Source of the DNA: Stenotrophomonas sp. WZN-1
GTDB taxonomy: Bacteria; Pseudomonadota; Gammaproteobacteria; Xanthomonadales; Xanthomonadaceae
Direction of reading: 5' to 3'
NCBI RefSeq assembly: GCF_002192255.1
Contig: NZ_CP021768.1
Coordinates: 2,808,001 to 2,872,000 of the forward strand
Length of the DNA: 64,000 nt
A program made the translations under genes and the position numbers. Shown one piece after another: positions 50,831 to 59,021 of the stretch; position 1 is the first letter of the stretch, and every line of letters begins with the position of its first letter. Below the pieces are notes generated by a model that worked only from the letters and a program-made list of their open reading frames with translations, did not search any database and was not told the origin of the DNA.

Positions 50831-53800
50831 ATGCCTAAATTTTTCATCGAACATCCAGTCTTCGCCTGGGTGGTTGCGATCCTGATCTCGCTCAGCGGCG
50901 TGATCGCGATCCTCAACCTGGGCGTGGAGTCCTATCCCAACATCGCCCCGCCGCAGGTCACCGTCTCGGCGACCTACCCGGGCGCCAGTGCGGACACCAC
51001 CGAGAAATCGGTCACCCAGGTGATCGAGCAGCAGCTGACCGGTATCGATCACCTGCTGTACTTCAGTTCCTCTTCGGCCTCCAATGGCCGCGCGCAGATC
51101 ACCCTGACCTTCGAGACCGGTACCGATCCGGACATCGCCCAGGTGCAGGTGCAGAACAAGGTCTCGCTGGCCACGCCGCGACTGCCGTCGGAAGTGACCC
51201 AGCAGGGCGTGGTGGTGGCCAAGGCCAACGCCGGCTTCCTGATGGTGATCGCGCTGCAGTCCGATACACCGGCCATCAACCGTGACGCCCTGAACGACAT
51301 CGTCGGTTCGCGCGTGCTCGACCAGGTCTCGCGTATCCCCGGCGTCGGCAGCACCCAGCAGTTCGGTTCCGAGTACGCCATGAACATCTGGCTGAACCCG
51401 GAAAAGATGCAGGGCTACGGCCTGTCGGCCAGCCAGGTGCTGGCCGCGGTGCGTGCGCAGAACGTGCAGTTCGCTGCCGGTGCGCTGGGTTCGGACCCGT
51501 CGCCGGAAGGCCAGCACTTCACCGCCACGGTCTCGGCCGAAGGCCGCTTCAGCTCGCCGCAGGAGTTCGAGAACATCATCCTGCGCGCCAACGCTGACGG
51601 CTCGCGCGTGCTGTTGAAGGACATCGCCCGCGTTGCCTTCGGTGCCAACAACTACGGCTTCGACACCCAGTACAACGGCAAGCCGACCGGCGCCTTCGCC
51701 ATCCAGCTGCTGCCGGGCGCCAACGCCCTGAACGTGGCCGATGCGGTGCGCGCCAAGATGGACGAGCTGCAGCCCAGCTTCCCGGCCGGCGTGACCTGGT
51801 TCTCTCCGTACGACAGCACCACCTTCGTCAAGATCTCCATCCAGGAAGTGGTCAAGACACTGTTCGAAGCAGTGTTCCTGGTGTTCCTGGTGATGCTGAT
51901 CTTCCTGCAGAACTTCCGCGCCACCCTGATCCCGACCCTGGTCATCCCGGTGGCCCTGCTCGGTACCTTCCTGGGCATGTGGATGATCGGCTTCACGATC
52001 AACCAGCTGACCCTGTTCGCGATGGTGCTGGCGATCGGCATCGTGGTCGATGACGCGATCGTGGTGATCGAGAACGTCGAACGCATCATGACCGAGGAAG
52101 GCCTGGCGCCGAAGCCGGCCACGCAGAAGGCGATGACCCAGATCACTGGCGCGGTGGTGGCGATCACCGTCGTGCTGGCCGCGGTGTTCATCCCGTCCGC
52201 CCTGCAGGGTGGTGCCGCCGGTGAGATCTACAAGCAGTTCGCGCTGACCATCGCCATCTCGATGGCGTTCTCGGCGTTCCTGGCACTGGGCTTCACCCCG
52301 GCGCTGTGCGCGACCTTCCTCAAGCCGACGCACAACGACAACCCGAACATCGTCTACCGCACCTTCAACAAGTACTACGACAAGATCAGCCACACCTATG
52401 TGGGCCACATCACCTCGGCGGTGCGCCATGCGCCGCGCTGGATGATCCTGTTCGTGGTGCTGACCGCGCTGTGCGGCTTCCTGTTCACCCGCATGCCGGG
52501 CAGCTTCCTGCCGGAAGAAGACCAGGGCTATGCGCTGGCGATCGTGCAGCTGCCGCCGGGCTCGACCAAGGGCCAGACCAACGAAGTGTTCGCGCAGATG
52601 CGTGGCATCCTGGAAAAGCAGGATGGCTATGAAGGCATGCTGCAGGTGGCTGGCTTCAGCTTCGTCGGTTCCGGCGAGAACGTGGGCATGGGCTTCATCC
52701 GCCTGAAGCCGTGGGAGGAACGCAAGTTCACCGCGCCCGAGTTCATCCAGAACATGAACGGCGCGTTCTACGGCATCAAGGAAGCGCAGATCTTCGTGGT
52801 CAACCTGCCCACCGTGCAGGGCCTCGGTCAGTTCGGCGGCTTCGACATGTGGCTGCAGGACCGCAGTGGTGCGGGCTATGAACAGCTGACCCAGGCGCGC
52901 AACATCCTGCTGGGCAAGGCTGCGCAGAAGCCCGAAGCACTGGTCGGCGTGCGTCCGAACGGGCTGGAGAACGCCCCGCAGCTGCAGCTGCACGTCGACC
53001 GCGTGCAGGCGCAGTCGATGGGCATGTCGGTGTCGGACGTGTACAGCACCATCCAGCTGATGCTGGCTCCGGTGTACGTCAACGACTTCTTCTACGAAGG
53101 CCGCATCAAGCGCGTGACCATGCAGGCCGATGGCCCGTACCGCACCGGCCAGGAATCGCTGAAGAGCTTCTACAGCCCGTCCAGCCTGACCACCAATGCG
53201 GACGGCACCAACGCGATGATCCCGTTGAACACGGTGGTCAAGTCCGAATGGGTTTCGGCACCGCCGTCGCTGAGCCGCTACAACGGCTACTCGGCGATCA
53301 ACATCGTCGGCTCGCAGGCCCCGGGTACCAGCTCGGGTGAAGCGATGCAGACCATGGAGAGCATCGTCAACGACGACCTGCCGGCCGGCTTCGGCTACGA
53401 CTGGTCCGGCATGTCCTACCAGGAAATCCTGGCCGGCAACGCCGCGACGCTGCTGCTGGTGCTGTCCATCGTGGTGGTGTTCCTGTGCCTGGCGGCCCTG
53501 TACGAAAGCTGGTCGATCCCGGTGGCGGTGCTGCTGGTCGTGCCGCTGGGCGTGCTCGGTGCCCTCGGCCTGTCGATGCTGCGCGGCCTGCCCAACGATC
53601 TGTTCTTCAAGATCGGCCTGATCACCGTGATCGGCCTGGCGGCGAAGAACGCGATCCTGATCGTGGAGTTCGCAGTGGAGCAGCGCGCAGCCGGCAAGAA
53701 CCTGCGCGATGCCACCATCGAGGCGGCCCGCCTGCGCTTCCGCCCGATCCTGATGACGTCGTTTGCGTTCATCATGGGCGTGATCCCGATGGCGATCTCC

Positions 53801-54004
53801 ACCGGCGCCGGCGCCAACTCCCGCCATGCCATCGGCACCGGCGTGATCGGCGGCATGCTGTTCGCCACCCTGCTCGGCCTGCTGATGATCCCGGTGTTCT
53901 TCGTGGTCGTGCGCCGCATGCTGGGTGACAAGCTGGATGAACCGTCGAAGGAGTTCATGGAGCGCCAGCGCGACGCGGATGCTGCACACCGCCCGGATCG
54001 TTGA
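50831..54004 (+). CDS. RND multidrug efflux transporter (HAE1 family), 1057 aa
   Basis: Starts 'MPKFFIEHPVFAWVVAILI', the usual first transmembrane helix. Twelve membrane segments and two large periplasmic loops follow. The proton-relay Asp pair is in 'AIGIVVDDAIVVIENVERIM' (TM4), and the TM10 Lys lies in 'IGLAAKNAILIVEFA'. Full HAE1/AcrB-like length. It exports hydrophobic drugs and probably borrows an outer-membrane channel such as TolC, as none is encoded here. A strong terminator follows 22 bp later. Confidence 0.94.
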   Translation: MPKFFIEHPVFAWVVAILISLSGVIAILNLGVESYPNIAPPQVTVSATYPGASADTTEKSVTQVIEQQLTGIDHLLYFSSSSASNGRAQITLTFETGTDPDIAQVQVQNKVSLATPRLPSEVTQQGVVVAKANAGFLMVIALQSDTPAINRDALNDIVGSRVLDQVSRIPGVGSTQQFGSEYAMNIWLNPEKMQGYGLSASQVLAAVRAQNVQFAAGALGSDPSPEGQHFTATVSAEGRFSSPQEFENIILRANADGSRVLLKDIARVAFGANNYGFDTQYNGKPTGAFAIQLLPGANALNVADAVRAKMDELQPSFPAGVTWFSPYDSTTFVKISIQEVVKTLFEAVFLVFLVMLIFLQNFRATLIPTLVIPVALLGTFLGMWMIGFTINQLTLFAMVLAIGIVVDDAIVVIENVERIMTEEGLAPKPATQKAMTQITGAVVAITVVLAAVFIPSALQGGAAGEIYKQFALTIAISMAFSAFLALGFTPALCATFLKPTHNDNPNIVYRTFNKYYDKISHTYVGHITSAVRHAPRWMILFVVLTALCGFLFTRMPGSFLPEEDQGYALAIVQLPPGSTKGQTNEVFAQMRGILEKQDGYEGMLQVAGFSFVGSGENVGMGFIRLKPWEERKFTAPEFIQNMNGAFYGIKEAQIFVVNLPTVQGLGQFGGFDMWLQDRSGAGYEQLTQARNILLGKAAQKPEALVGVRPNGLENAPQLQLHVDRVQAQSMGMSVSDVYSTIQLMLAPVYVNDFFYEGRIKRVTMQADGPYRTGQESLKSFYSPSSLTTNADGTNAMIPLNTVVKSEWVSAPPSLSRYNGYSAINIVGSQAPGTSSGEAMQTMESIVNDDLPAGFGYDWSGMSYQEILAGNAATLLLVLSIVVVFLCLAALYESWSIPVAVLLVVPLGVLGALGLSMLRGLPNDLFFKIGLITVIGLAAKNAILIVEFAVEQRAAGKNLRDATIEAARLRFRPILMTSFAFIMGVIPMAISTGAGANSRHAIGTGVIGGMLFATLLGLLMIPVFFVVVRRMLGDKLDEPSKEFMERQRDADAAHRPDR

Positions 54005-54025
54005 TCCGGTGGTGAGCTGAAACAG

Positions 54026-54060
54026 AAAGGCCCCGGGGTGATCCGGGGCCTTTTTTCTTT
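54026..54060 (+). terminator. Rho-independent terminator of the RND operon
   Basis: Arms AAAGGCCCCGG and CCGGGGCCTTT with a 6-nt loop, then TTTCTTT. It is among the clearest intrinsic terminators of the window. Confidence 0.93.
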
Positions 54061-54068
54061 GCCACCTG

Positions 54069-54126
54069 GTAGATGCCAACCTTGGTTGGCGCTCTTCGAT
54101 TCGTGCCAACCAAGGTTGGCACCTAC
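54069..54126. repeat. Inverted SMAG pair, heads outward
   Basis: The left unit GTAG-ATGCCAACC-TT-GGTTGGC (54069-54090) and the right unit GTGCCAACC-AA-GGTTGGCAC-CTAC (54103-54126) face away from each other around a 12-bp gap. The dimer could fold into one long hairpin. It lies between the efflux operon terminator and the next, opposite gene. Confidence 0.85.
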
Positions 54127-54147
54127 CAGAGCTGTGGGCGCTACGCC

Positions 54148-54435
54148 TCAGCGCAGCAGTGCAACCACCACGCACACCGCCACCAGAGCCAATGCAGCCC
54201 ACTGCATCGGTACGAAGAAGAAATGATGGGGCGCGGCCACACCCTTCTGCCGGGGTGCCCGGTTGAGCCACAGGCCCAGCAGCACGTTCAGGGCTGCGCC
54301 GATCCCTGCCCCCAGCAGGACCTGCTGCAGCGGAATGTTGCCCCTGGGGCCGTCATGCGGGAAGAAGTACGCCAGCAGCAGGATGGCTGCAATCGGCGTC
54401 ACCAGCGTCATGATTCCCCAACCGCGGTAGATCAT
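54148..54435 (-). CDS. Small three-helix membrane protein, 95 aa
   Basis: Start at MIYRGWGIMTLVTPI with GGAGAACG upstream. Hydrophobic segments 'GIMTLVTPIAAILLLAYFF', 'VLLGAGIGAALNVLLGLWL' and 'WAALALVAVCVVVALLR' indicate three membrane helices. A 'YRGWG' N-terminus of this kind recurs in small uncharacterised inner-membrane proteins. Function unknown; stands alone. Confidence 0.78.
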   Translation of the reverse strand: MIYRGWGIMTLVTPIAAILLLAYFFPHDGPRGNIPLQQVLLGAGIGAALNVLLGLWLNRAPRQKGVAAPHHFFFVPMQWAALALVAVCVVVALLR

Positions 54436-54686
54436 CGGCACGTTCTCCGTAAAAGCGGAGGGCATTGTAGTGGGAAGGCCAACGCTGTCGTGATCATCCA
54501 GCGCCGGCCAGCCACTTCAACGCTGCCAGACAGCAGCTGTCGGCTCGTGCCGGCTCGTCCAGGTCATCTGCGGCATTCGTTGCCGCCTGCCAACACAGCC
54601 GAAGAAGGTGTGAACCGCCTCGCAGCGCTGCTCACATGGCGACGGTATCCATGTCGCTCCTTCAATGGACTGTACAAGGAGCTCCC

Positions 54687-55598
54687 ATGCCCGGCTTGCT
54701 TCGCACCCAATGGCTCGCAGCCTGTCTCCTGCTTGCAGCCGCCGTCGTCTCACAATCGCCCGCCCATGCGGGCGGCGTCGTGCCCTGCAGCCCCTGCGCC
54801 GATCCACGGTCAGCGGCGCTCCAATCCGGAGTGGGCCTGACGGTCGTGGTCGACCCGGACCAACGTCGTCTCAATGGCTATACCGTGGAATATGACCGCG
54901 AACTGCGGCGCTATCGTGCCGTTCCCACAGCGGTCCCAGCGGAAGTGACCGCGACGTTCAAACGGATCCTTGCACTGCCGCAGGGCCACATTGCATCCGG
55001 GACACAGTTCGTCCCGCAGGCCTTCGGCAGCGGCGCCGTCGTCCCCATCCATCCCGACGACCCACAGAGCGCGAATGGAATGACCTTCCCGCCTGCAATG
55101 AAAGATCTCAATGCCTATGACGTCGTCCATTCGGCAACCTACCGCAGCCAGCTGGAACTCGCCGTTGGCCAGGCCTTCAGCGGCGCCAACACCGAACACG
55201 CGGCGTGGAACTCGCTGGCCACCACCCTCTCTTCGATCGTCCTGAGCTGGGTCAGCAAGCTGTTCGGGGTGCAGACGGTGACCTATGTCATCACCTGGCG
55301 CGATGGCTCCCGGACCAGGCTGGTGATCTCACCGGATTCCGTGGATAGAGCCAAGTACGTGTCCGGCGAAAGCGTGGACGCCAGCGGCAACCGCATTCCC
55401 GATGGCGCGGCATCCAATGCCGAAACCGGCGAAGGCTACTCTGGTGCCTATCACTTCAGCGACGAACAGAGCTACCAGAACTGGCTGGATTCGGCGCACC
55501 TGTATGGCGTGCAGATCATCGTCAATCCGGGCGCAGCGCCGTCCGGCCCCATCTGCCGCTGGGATGGCAGGCAGCTCCAGTGCGATGTGCCTCGCTGA
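54687..55598 (+). CDS. Secreted orphan protein, 303 aa
   Basis: Start at MPGLLRTQWLAACLLLAAAVVSQSPAHAGG with AAGGAG upstream; the signal peptide should be cut after AHA. The mature protein begins with 'VVPCSPCADP' and ends with 'PICRWDGRQLQCDVPR', so two Cys pairs sit at the two ends. The middle has no recognised domain; 'TVTYVITWRDGSRTRLVI' suggests beta structure. I cannot assign a family. It is monocistronic between divergent or opposite neighbours. Confidence 0.75.
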   Translation: MPGLLRTQWLAACLLLAAAVVSQSPAHAGGVVPCSPCADPRSAALQSGVGLTVVVDPDQRRLNGYTVEYDRELRRYRAVPTAVPAEVTATFKRILALPQGHIASGTQFVPQAFGSGAVVPIHPDDPQSANGMTFPPAMKDLNAYDVVHSATYRSQLELAVGQAFSGANTEHAAWNSLATTLSSIVLSWVSKLFGVQTVTYVITWRDGSRTRLVISPDSVDRAKYVSGESVDASGNRIPDGAASNAETGEGYSGAYHFSDEQSYQNWLDSAHLYGVQIIVNPGAAPSGPICRWDGRQLQCDVPR

Positions 55599-55681
55599 CG
55601 CACTGCCGGTGTGATGTCGTCATCCCTGCATGACAGGGAGCGACTGGCCGCGCCGCCCTTGCAGCGGCACGGCCATGCAAC

Positions 55682-56830
55682 TCAGCGCAGCCCGGTCTCG
55701 TTGCGGGCGATCACCAGGCGCTGGATCTCCGAGGTGCCCTCGTAGATCTCGGTGATCTTGGCATCACGGAAGTAGCGCTCCAGCGGCATTTCCTTGGAGT
55801 AGCCCATGCCGCCGTGGATCTGCACGGCCTGGTGGGTGATCCACATCGCCGCTTCCGAAGCGGTCAGCTTGGCAATGGCCGCTTCATTGCTGAAGCGCTT
55901 GCCCTGGCCCTTCACCCACGCTGCGCGCAGGGTCAGCAGCAGCGCTGCGTCTAGCTTGCACTTCATGTCGGCGATCTTGGCCTGGGTCATCTGGAAGGTG
56001 CCGATTGCGGCGCCGAATGCCTTGCGCTCCTTCACATACTCGATCGTCGCTTCATAGGCGGCGCGGGCGATGCCGATGGCCTGCGAAGCAATGCCGATGC
56101 GGCCAGCATCGAGCACGCCCATGGCGATCTTGAAGCCCTCGCCTTCCTGGCCCAGCACGTCTTCGGCCTGCGCCACGTAATCGTTGAACTCGATCTCGCA
56201 GGTGGCCGAGGCACGGATGCCCAGCTTGGGCTCGGTCTTGCCACGACCGAAACCGGCTTTGTCGGTATCGATGATGAAAGCAGTGATGCCGCGCGCGCCC
56301 TTGTCCGGCTCGCTCATCGCGAACAGCACGATGTACTTGGCCACCGGGCCGGAGGTGATCCAGCTCTTCTTGCCATTGATGACGAAGGTGCCGTCGGCCT
56401 GCTTCACCGCGCGGCAGCGCATGGCGGTGGCGTCGGAGCCGGACTGCGGCTCGGTCAACGCGAACGCGCCGATGGCAGTGCCTTCGGCGATGGCACGCAC
56501 GTAGGTCTGCTTCTGCTGCTCCGTACCATGGGTGAGGATGCCATTGCAGAACAGCGAGTTGTTGACCGACATGATGGTCGAGTGGGCTGCGTCGGCGGCG
56601 GCGACCTCCACCATCGCCAGCACGTACGCAACCGGGTCCATGCCCGCACCGCCGTATTCGGTCGGCACTTCGATGCCCATCAGGCCGTTCTCGCCCAGCA
56701 GGCGGATGTTGTCCAGCGGGAACTCGCCCGTGCGGTCATGGTGCTCTGCGCTGGGGGCGATCTTTTCCTGCGCGATGCGCCGCGCCACGTCCTGCAGCAT
56801 CAACTGCTCTTCGGTAAAGCTGAAATCCAC
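55682..56830 (-). CDS. Acyl-CoA dehydrogenase, 382 aa
   Basis: The start is a GTG (VDFSFTEEQ) with GGGAGGG upstream; a longer frame exists but adds non-family residues. FAD/substrate motifs are 'FALTEPQSGSDATAMRCRA' and 'WITSGPVAKYIVLFA'. The catalytic Glu is in 'KITEIYEGTSEIQRLVIARN'. The size and sequence fit short-chain or short/branched-chain acyl-CoA dehydrogenases. It catalyses the first step of fatty-acid or branched-chain beta-oxidation, with electrons to ETF. No beta-oxidation partners are adjacent. Confidence 0.93.
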   Translation of the reverse strand: MDFSFTEEQLMLQDVARRIAQEKIAPSAEHHDRTGEFPLDNIRLLGENGLMGIEVPTEYGGAGMDPVAYVLAMVEVAAADAAHSTIMSVNNSLFCNGILTHGTEQQKQTYVRAIAEGTAIGAFALTEPQSGSDATAMRCRAVKQADGTFVINGKKSWITSGPVAKYIVLFAMSEPDKGARGITAFIIDTDKAGFGRGKTEPKLGIRASATCEIEFNDYVAQAEDVLGQEGEGFKIAMGVLDAGRIGIASQAIGIARAAYEATIEYVKERKAFGAAIGTFQMTQAKIADMKCKLDAALLLTLRAAWVKGQGKRFSNEAAIAKLTASEAAMWITHQAVQIHGGMGYSKEMPLERYFRDAKITEIYEGTSEIQRLVIARNETGLR

Positions 56831-56951
56831 AACACCCTCCCGGGTACATGAAGTTATGGGCTGCATACGGCGCGCCCAGGTGTCCCGATTGTACCGGGGC
56901 CCGGCGGTTTCCGTACGCTGGCGACTTGACCGCGGCAGGCCTTCTCGGCGA

Positions 56952-56983
56952 ATATATCTCTATATCGCGATAGGTAGATATTT
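56952..56983. promoter_or_regulatory. 32-bp imperfect palindrome abutting the sahR-like start codon
   Basis: A single dyad centred at 56967/56968. The core TATCGCGATA (56963-56972) is a perfect palindrome, and the outer arms ATATATCT and AGATATTT match at 7 of 8 positions. The right arm ends at the base before ATG. AT-richness and position make it a strong candidate operator for the ArsR-type regulator encoded next, controlling itself and metH. Base pairing is read directly; binding is inferred. Confidence 0.6.
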
Positions 56984-57913
56984 ATGGATCTGGAAGACTG
57001 GTCGACCCGCCTGAAGGTGTTCGCCGATGCCACCCGCGTGCGCCTGCTGGCGCTGCTGGAGCAGGAAGAACTGACCGTGGCCGAACTGTCGGCGATCACC
57101 CGGCTGGCGCAGCCGCGCGTGTCCACCCACCTGGCGCGCCTGAAGGAAGCCGGCCTCGTCCGCGACCGCCGTGCCGGCGTGTCGGCCTACTACCGCTTCG
57201 ACGAGGCCCAGCTGGACCCGGCGCAGCGTGCATTGTGGCATGCCTTGAGCAACGGAAGCGACGACCCGTTGCTGCGGCAGGATGCCGAGCGGGTGGCTGC
57301 AGTGCTGGCCCACCGCGCCTCGGACCAGAACTGGGCCGACAGCGTGGCCGGCGACATGGAGCGCCACTACTCTCCGGGCCGTACCTGGGAGGCGCTGGCG
57401 CGCACCGCCCTGCCGTTGCTGGAAACCGGCGACGTGCTGGACATCGCCTCCGGTGACGGCGTGCTGGCCGAACTGGTCGCCCCCCACGCCAAGCGCTACA
57501 TCTGCATCGATACCAGCGCGCGCGTGGTCGCGGCCGCCAGCGAGCGCCTGCGCCGGCTGCCCAATGTGGAGGTGCGCGAGGGCGACATGCATGCCCTGCC
57601 GTTCAAGGACGGCAGCTTCGACCTGGTGGTGCTGATGCACGCGCTGACCTACGCCAGCAAACCGGCACAGGCGGTGACCGAAGCCGCACGCGTACTGCGC
57701 CCGGGCGGTCGCCTGCTGCTGTGCAGCCTGGCCCGCCACGAGCACAAGGCGGCGGTGGAGGCCTATGGCCACGTCAACCTCGGCTTCAGCGACAAGGAGC
57801 TGCGCAAGTTCGTCGACAAGGCCGGCCTGCAGGTATCCAGCCTGGAGACGGTCACCCGCGAAAAGCGTCCGCCGCACTTCGAAGTGATTTCGCTGATCGC
57901 CAACAAGCCCTGA
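56984..57913 (+). CDS. sahR: ArsR-family regulator fused to a SAM-methyltransferase-like domain (SahR-like), 309 aa
   Basis: Residues about 1-95 are an ArsR winged helix ('[30 protein letters not shown]', '[19 protein letters not shown]'). After a helical linker comes a class I methyltransferase fold with motif I '[19 protein letters not shown]' and '[15 protein letters not shown]'. This fusion and its place directly before metH match SahR, a repressor of homocysteine/methionine recycling genes that senses S-adenosylhomocysteine. No arsenic or metal Cys motif is seen. metH follows after 13 bp; an operator-like palindrome precedes the gene. Confidence 0.82.
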   Translation: MDLEDWSTRLKVFADATRVRLLALLEQEELTVAELSAITRLAQPRVSTHLARLKEAGLVRDRRAGVSAYYRFDEAQLDPAQRALWHALSNGSDDPLLRQDAERVAAVLAHRASDQNWADSVAGDMERHYSPGRTWEALARTALPLLETGDVLDIASGDGVLAELVAPHAKRYICIDTSARVVAAASERLRRLPNVEVREGDMHALPFKDGSFDLVVLMHALTYASKPAQAVTEAARVLRPGGRLLLCSLARHEHKAAVEAYGHVNLGFSDKELRKFVDKAGLQVSSLETVTREKRPPHFEVISLIANKP

Positions 57914-57926
57914 GCCCGAGACCGCC

Positions 57927-59021
57927 ATGCCTGCCCTGCCCTGGTTGCATCCTGATCGTGCCAATGCCCTGCTCGACGCCCTGCGCGAGCGGATCCTGAT
58001 CATCGACGGTGCGATGGGCACCATGATCCAGCGCCATGGCCTGCAGGAAGGCGACTACCGCGGCGAGCGTTTCGCCGGTGGGTATGACCATGCGCACGGC
58101 CCCGGCTGCGACCACGGCGCGCCGGAAGGCCATGACCTGAAGGGCAACAACGATCTGCTGCTGTTGACCCGGCCGCAGGTCATCGCCGACATCCATACCG
58201 CTTACCTGGACGCCGGCGCGGACCTGGTCGAGACCAACACCTTCAACGCCACCTCGGTCAGCCAGGCCGACTACCACCTCGAACACCTGGTGTACGAGCT
58301 GAACAAGGCCGGGGCCGCGGTCGCACGCACCTGCTGCGATGCCGTGGCCGCGACCACGCCGGGCAAACCGCGCTTCGTGATCGGGGTGATCGGCCCTACC
58401 AGCCGCACCGCCTCGATCAGCCCCGACGTCAATGATCCCGGCTTCCGCAACACCAGCTTCGACGAGTTGCGCGACACCTATCGCGAAGCCATCGAGGGCC
58501 TGATCGACGGCGGCGCCGACACCCTCATGGTCGAGACCATCTTCGATACCCTCAACGCGAAAGCCGCGCTGTATGCGCTGGAGGAAGCCTTCGACGCGCG
58601 TGGCGCACGCCTGCCCGTGATGATTTCCGGCACCATCACCGATGCCTCCGGGCGCACGCTGTCCGGGCAGACCGCCGAGGCCTTCCATGCGTCACTGGCG
58701 CATGCACGCCCGCTGTCGATCGGCTTGAACTGCGCGTTGGGCGCCGATGCGATGCGCCCGCACGTGGAAACCCTCTCGCAGGTCGCCGACTGCTACGTCA
58801 GCGCGCATCCCAACGCAGGCCTGCCCAATGCCTTCGGCGAGTACGACGAGACGCCCGAGGACATGGCCGGTACCCTGCGTGGTTTCGCCGAGGATGGCCT
58901 GTTGAACCTGGTCGGCGGCTGCTGCGGTTCCACCCCCGACCACATCCGTGCGATCGCCCAGGCCGTGGCCGGGCTGCCGCCACGCGCCCTGCCCGGCGCA
59001 CAGGAGCAGCAGGCCGCATGA
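57927..59021 (+). CDS. metH: Methionine synthase, homocysteine-binding part (MetH N-terminal module), 364 aa
   Basis: A homocysteine S-methyltransferase domain only. '[28 protein letters not shown]' starts the barrel. The zinc ligands are a Cys in '[16 protein letters not shown]' and the Cys-Cys of '[13 protein letters not shown]'. It activates homocysteine for methylation by methylcobalamin. It ends where MetH proteins normally continue into the folate domain; the rest is in the next gene, whose ATG overlaps this TGA by 4 nt. It is therefore half of a split MetH, not a truncation. Confidence 0.93.
   Translation: MPALPWLHPDRANALLDALRERILIIDGAMGTMIQRHGLQEGDYRGERFAGGYDHAHGPGCDHGAPEGHDLKGNNDLLLLTRPQVIADIHTAYLDAGADLVETNTFNATSVSQADYHLEHLVYELNKAGAAVARTCCDAVAATTPGKPRFVIGVIGPTSRTASISPDVNDPGFRNTSFDELRDTYREAIEGLIDGGADTLMVETIFDTLNAKAALYALEEAFDARGARLPVMISGTITDASGRTLSGQTAEAFHASLAHARPLSIGLNCALGADAMRPHVETLSQVADCYVSAHPNAGLPNAFGEYDETPEDMAGTLRGFAEDGLLNLVGGCCGSTPDHIRAIAQAVAGLPPRALPGAQEQQAA

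Noticed and set aside
49391..54271. 1626-codon open frame antisense to the RND operon
   Set aside because: High-GC genomes produce long antisense frames opposite real genes. The product is His/Arg/Gly-rich without domains, and the plus strand encodes well-conserved TetR, adaptor and pump proteins.
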